Shown here: positions 63,438-64,000 of the stretch, piece by piece
How the letters are laid out: every line of letters starts with the position of its first letter
Numbering within the stretch: the stretch's first letter is position 1
Source of the DNA: GCA-1730015 sp964583825
GTDB taxonomy: Bacteria; Pseudomonadota; Gammaproteobacteria; Granulosicoccales; Granulosicoccaceae
Direction of reading: 5' to 3'
Assembly: GCA_964583825.1 (NCBI GenBank)
Contig: CAZOXM010000003.1
Coordinates: forward strand, 1-64,000
Length of the DNA stretch: 64,000 bases
Position numbers and translations under genes: made by a program
Notes under the pieces: model-generated
Seen by the model: only the letters and a program-made list of their open reading frames with translations
Told to the model about the DNA's origin: nothing
The model's database searches: none

Positions 63438-63568
63438 GAGGATTCGTCGTCCAGAGGAAATCTCGCTAAACAGGTCAGTCGATCGTCCGAGATGCGTGGC
63501 CCGCCACGCTTCGAGGGGGATCGGCTGAGATGTGACGCGAGATTTTCTTCTGGTGGCGAATAGACCTC
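63438..63568. repeat. 131-bp imperfect palindromic element
   Basis: The centre is a perfect GCGTGGC-CC-GCCACGC at 63494..63509. Outward, both arms read CGATC, TCAG, AATCTCGC, CCAGA, ATTCG and GAGG in order, with mismatches and small gaps. There is no coding potential. It lies directly beyond copy B of the 57-bp repeat. Confidence 0.75.
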
Positions 63569-63661
63569 GCGCTAATTTGGCAGACACGCTTAAAAGCGGG
63601 TTTGAGTCTATACACCTGCGCTTTCGCTTATTTCCGATCGTCGCCTTGTGGATAATGCAGG

Positions 63662-63970
63662 CTAGTGCCCGTTGTGAATTGGAGCCATGGCTTTGTTGAT
63701 TTCAGCAAGGTAGGCGAATAGCGCGGCGTGCGCGGCGGCATCCGCGGCCTTCAAATCATCACAGCACGCCTTGAAAGTCCGAACTTCTTCATCGTGATCA
63801 CGCAACAACGCCTGCAGCATTTGCGTCTGCGCGGGCGTGGCATCCAGATTGAATTTCTTTTTCCGCGTTTCGATCAGTGTCAGATAATCAAAATGTCGAC
63901 GCTTGGTGGTTTCCATCGCATTGTAGCTGCGCATGGCCAATTGATACGCGGAGCGGTGTTGGTCAGTCAT
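63662..63970 (-). CDS. Small helical protein of unknown function
   Basis: This 102-aa protein starts MTDQHRSAYQLAMRSYNAMETTKRRHFDYLTLIETRKKKFN, then DATPAQTQMLQALLRDHDEEVRTFKACCDDLK and a C-terminal DAAAHAALFAYLAEINKAM. It is all alpha-helical in style, charged, with no signal or membrane segment. I do not recognise a family. The balanced composition and full-length frame make it a likely gene. Its right-hand neighbour lies outside the window. Confidence 0.6.
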   Translation of the reverse strand: MTDQHRSAYQLAMRSYNAMETTKRRHFDYLTLIETRKKKFNLDATPAQTQMLQALLRDHDEEVRTFKACCDDLKAADAAAHAALFAYLAEINKAMAPIHNGH

Positions 63971-64000
63971 CAGCCACCAATATGTGACATTTCCACTTTC

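Larger units (their letters stand above)
62935..63661. other. Repeat-rich intergenic region upstream of the exopolysaccharide operon
   Basis: These 727 bp carry no supported gene. From 63366 to 63568 they hold a 57-bp dispersed repeat, a short hairpin (GCAGGCT-CCT-AGCCTGC at 63412..63428) and a 131-bp imperfect palindrome, described separately. The part next to wza must contain the operon promoter, but I cannot identify its boxes. Confidence 0.6.

Noticed and set aside
63342..63563. 73-codon frame across the repeat-rich end region
   Set aside because: It runs through the dispersed 57-mer and the palindrome, so its codons are explained by those structures; no homologous motif seen.

Overview
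The window looks like a chromosomal stretch of a gammaproteobacterium with a moderate-GC genome, from a draft assembly (a run of 100 Ns lies at 53730..53829). The evidence is the engB / cytochrome c4 / dsbA neighbourhood typical of gammaproteobacteria, a type II citrate synthase, an RND pump, the Atm1-type exporter, AqpZ, and thrombospondin-type-3 proteins with gammaproteobacterial-style C-terminal sorting tails. Genus cannot be fixed from sequence reading alone. Most of the window is ordinary, densely packed chromosome with short gaps and many convergent or divergent pairs.

Layout. 0-1.2 kb: the end of a protein made of near-identical 20-residue repeats, a DUF6065-like protein, and a palindromic repeat. 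1.2-7.6 kb: a TPR/TolB-like protein, a tRNA-Arg, a small catabolic block (fumarylacetoacetase-family hydrolase, BDH2-like SDR, GMC oxidoreductase), a lipoprotein and an Lrp-type ligand-binding protein. 7.9-12.5 kb: RND efflux pair. 12.6-19.8 kb: CobB-type sirtuin, lipoprotein, DUF2892 protein, argG, divergent citrate synthase, an apparently inactive metzincin-like anchored protein and an aldose-1-epimerase. 19.8-23 kb: an Ig-like membrane protein and a Ser/Thr kinase, separated by one transposase-less element nested in another. 23.4-36.7 kb: TerC, MFS, RecQ, a DUF1800/DUF1501 secreted pair, Atm1-like ABC exporter, hydroxyacid reductase, aquaporin with a repetitive tail, TIM-barrel protein and TruC-like pseudouridine synthase. 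36.7-42.1 kb: a three-gene calcium-repeat surface operon (OmpA-TSP3, Ig/TSP3 protein, TSP3 protein). 42.3-47.9 kb: XdhC-like protein, LprI/IalB-like protein, OmpA-BON protein with a coiled-coil partner. 47.9-52.4 kb: dsbA, cytochrome c4, engB, a membrane protein, trpS. 52.7-62.9 kb: an exopolysaccharide locus in two converging arms (GT4, flippase and GT4 on the plus strand; Wza, Wzc-like kinase, Wzy-like, Alg14-like, Alg13-like and GT2 on the minus strand). 63-64 kb: a repeat-rich intergenic stretch and one small unknown gene.

How genes work together. The exopolysaccharide locus supplies most parts of a Wzx/Wzy-type export pathway, although the initiating phosphoglycosyltransferase is not visible. 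The TSP3 operon encodes a peptidoglycan-binding outer-membrane protein followed by two Asp-rich, probably calcium-binding surface proteins. Both have a Cys-containing hydrophobic C-terminal tail of the kind used by protein-sorting proteases.

The most unusual features are non-coding. A 57-bp sequence occurs at both ends of the window in opposite orientation with one mismatch, each copy next to or inside a long imperfect palindrome. A nested pair of small inverted-repeat elements has intact 4-bp target duplications (CTAA outside, CTAG inside). I see no CRISPR array, prophage, integrase, rRNA or complete transposase gene.
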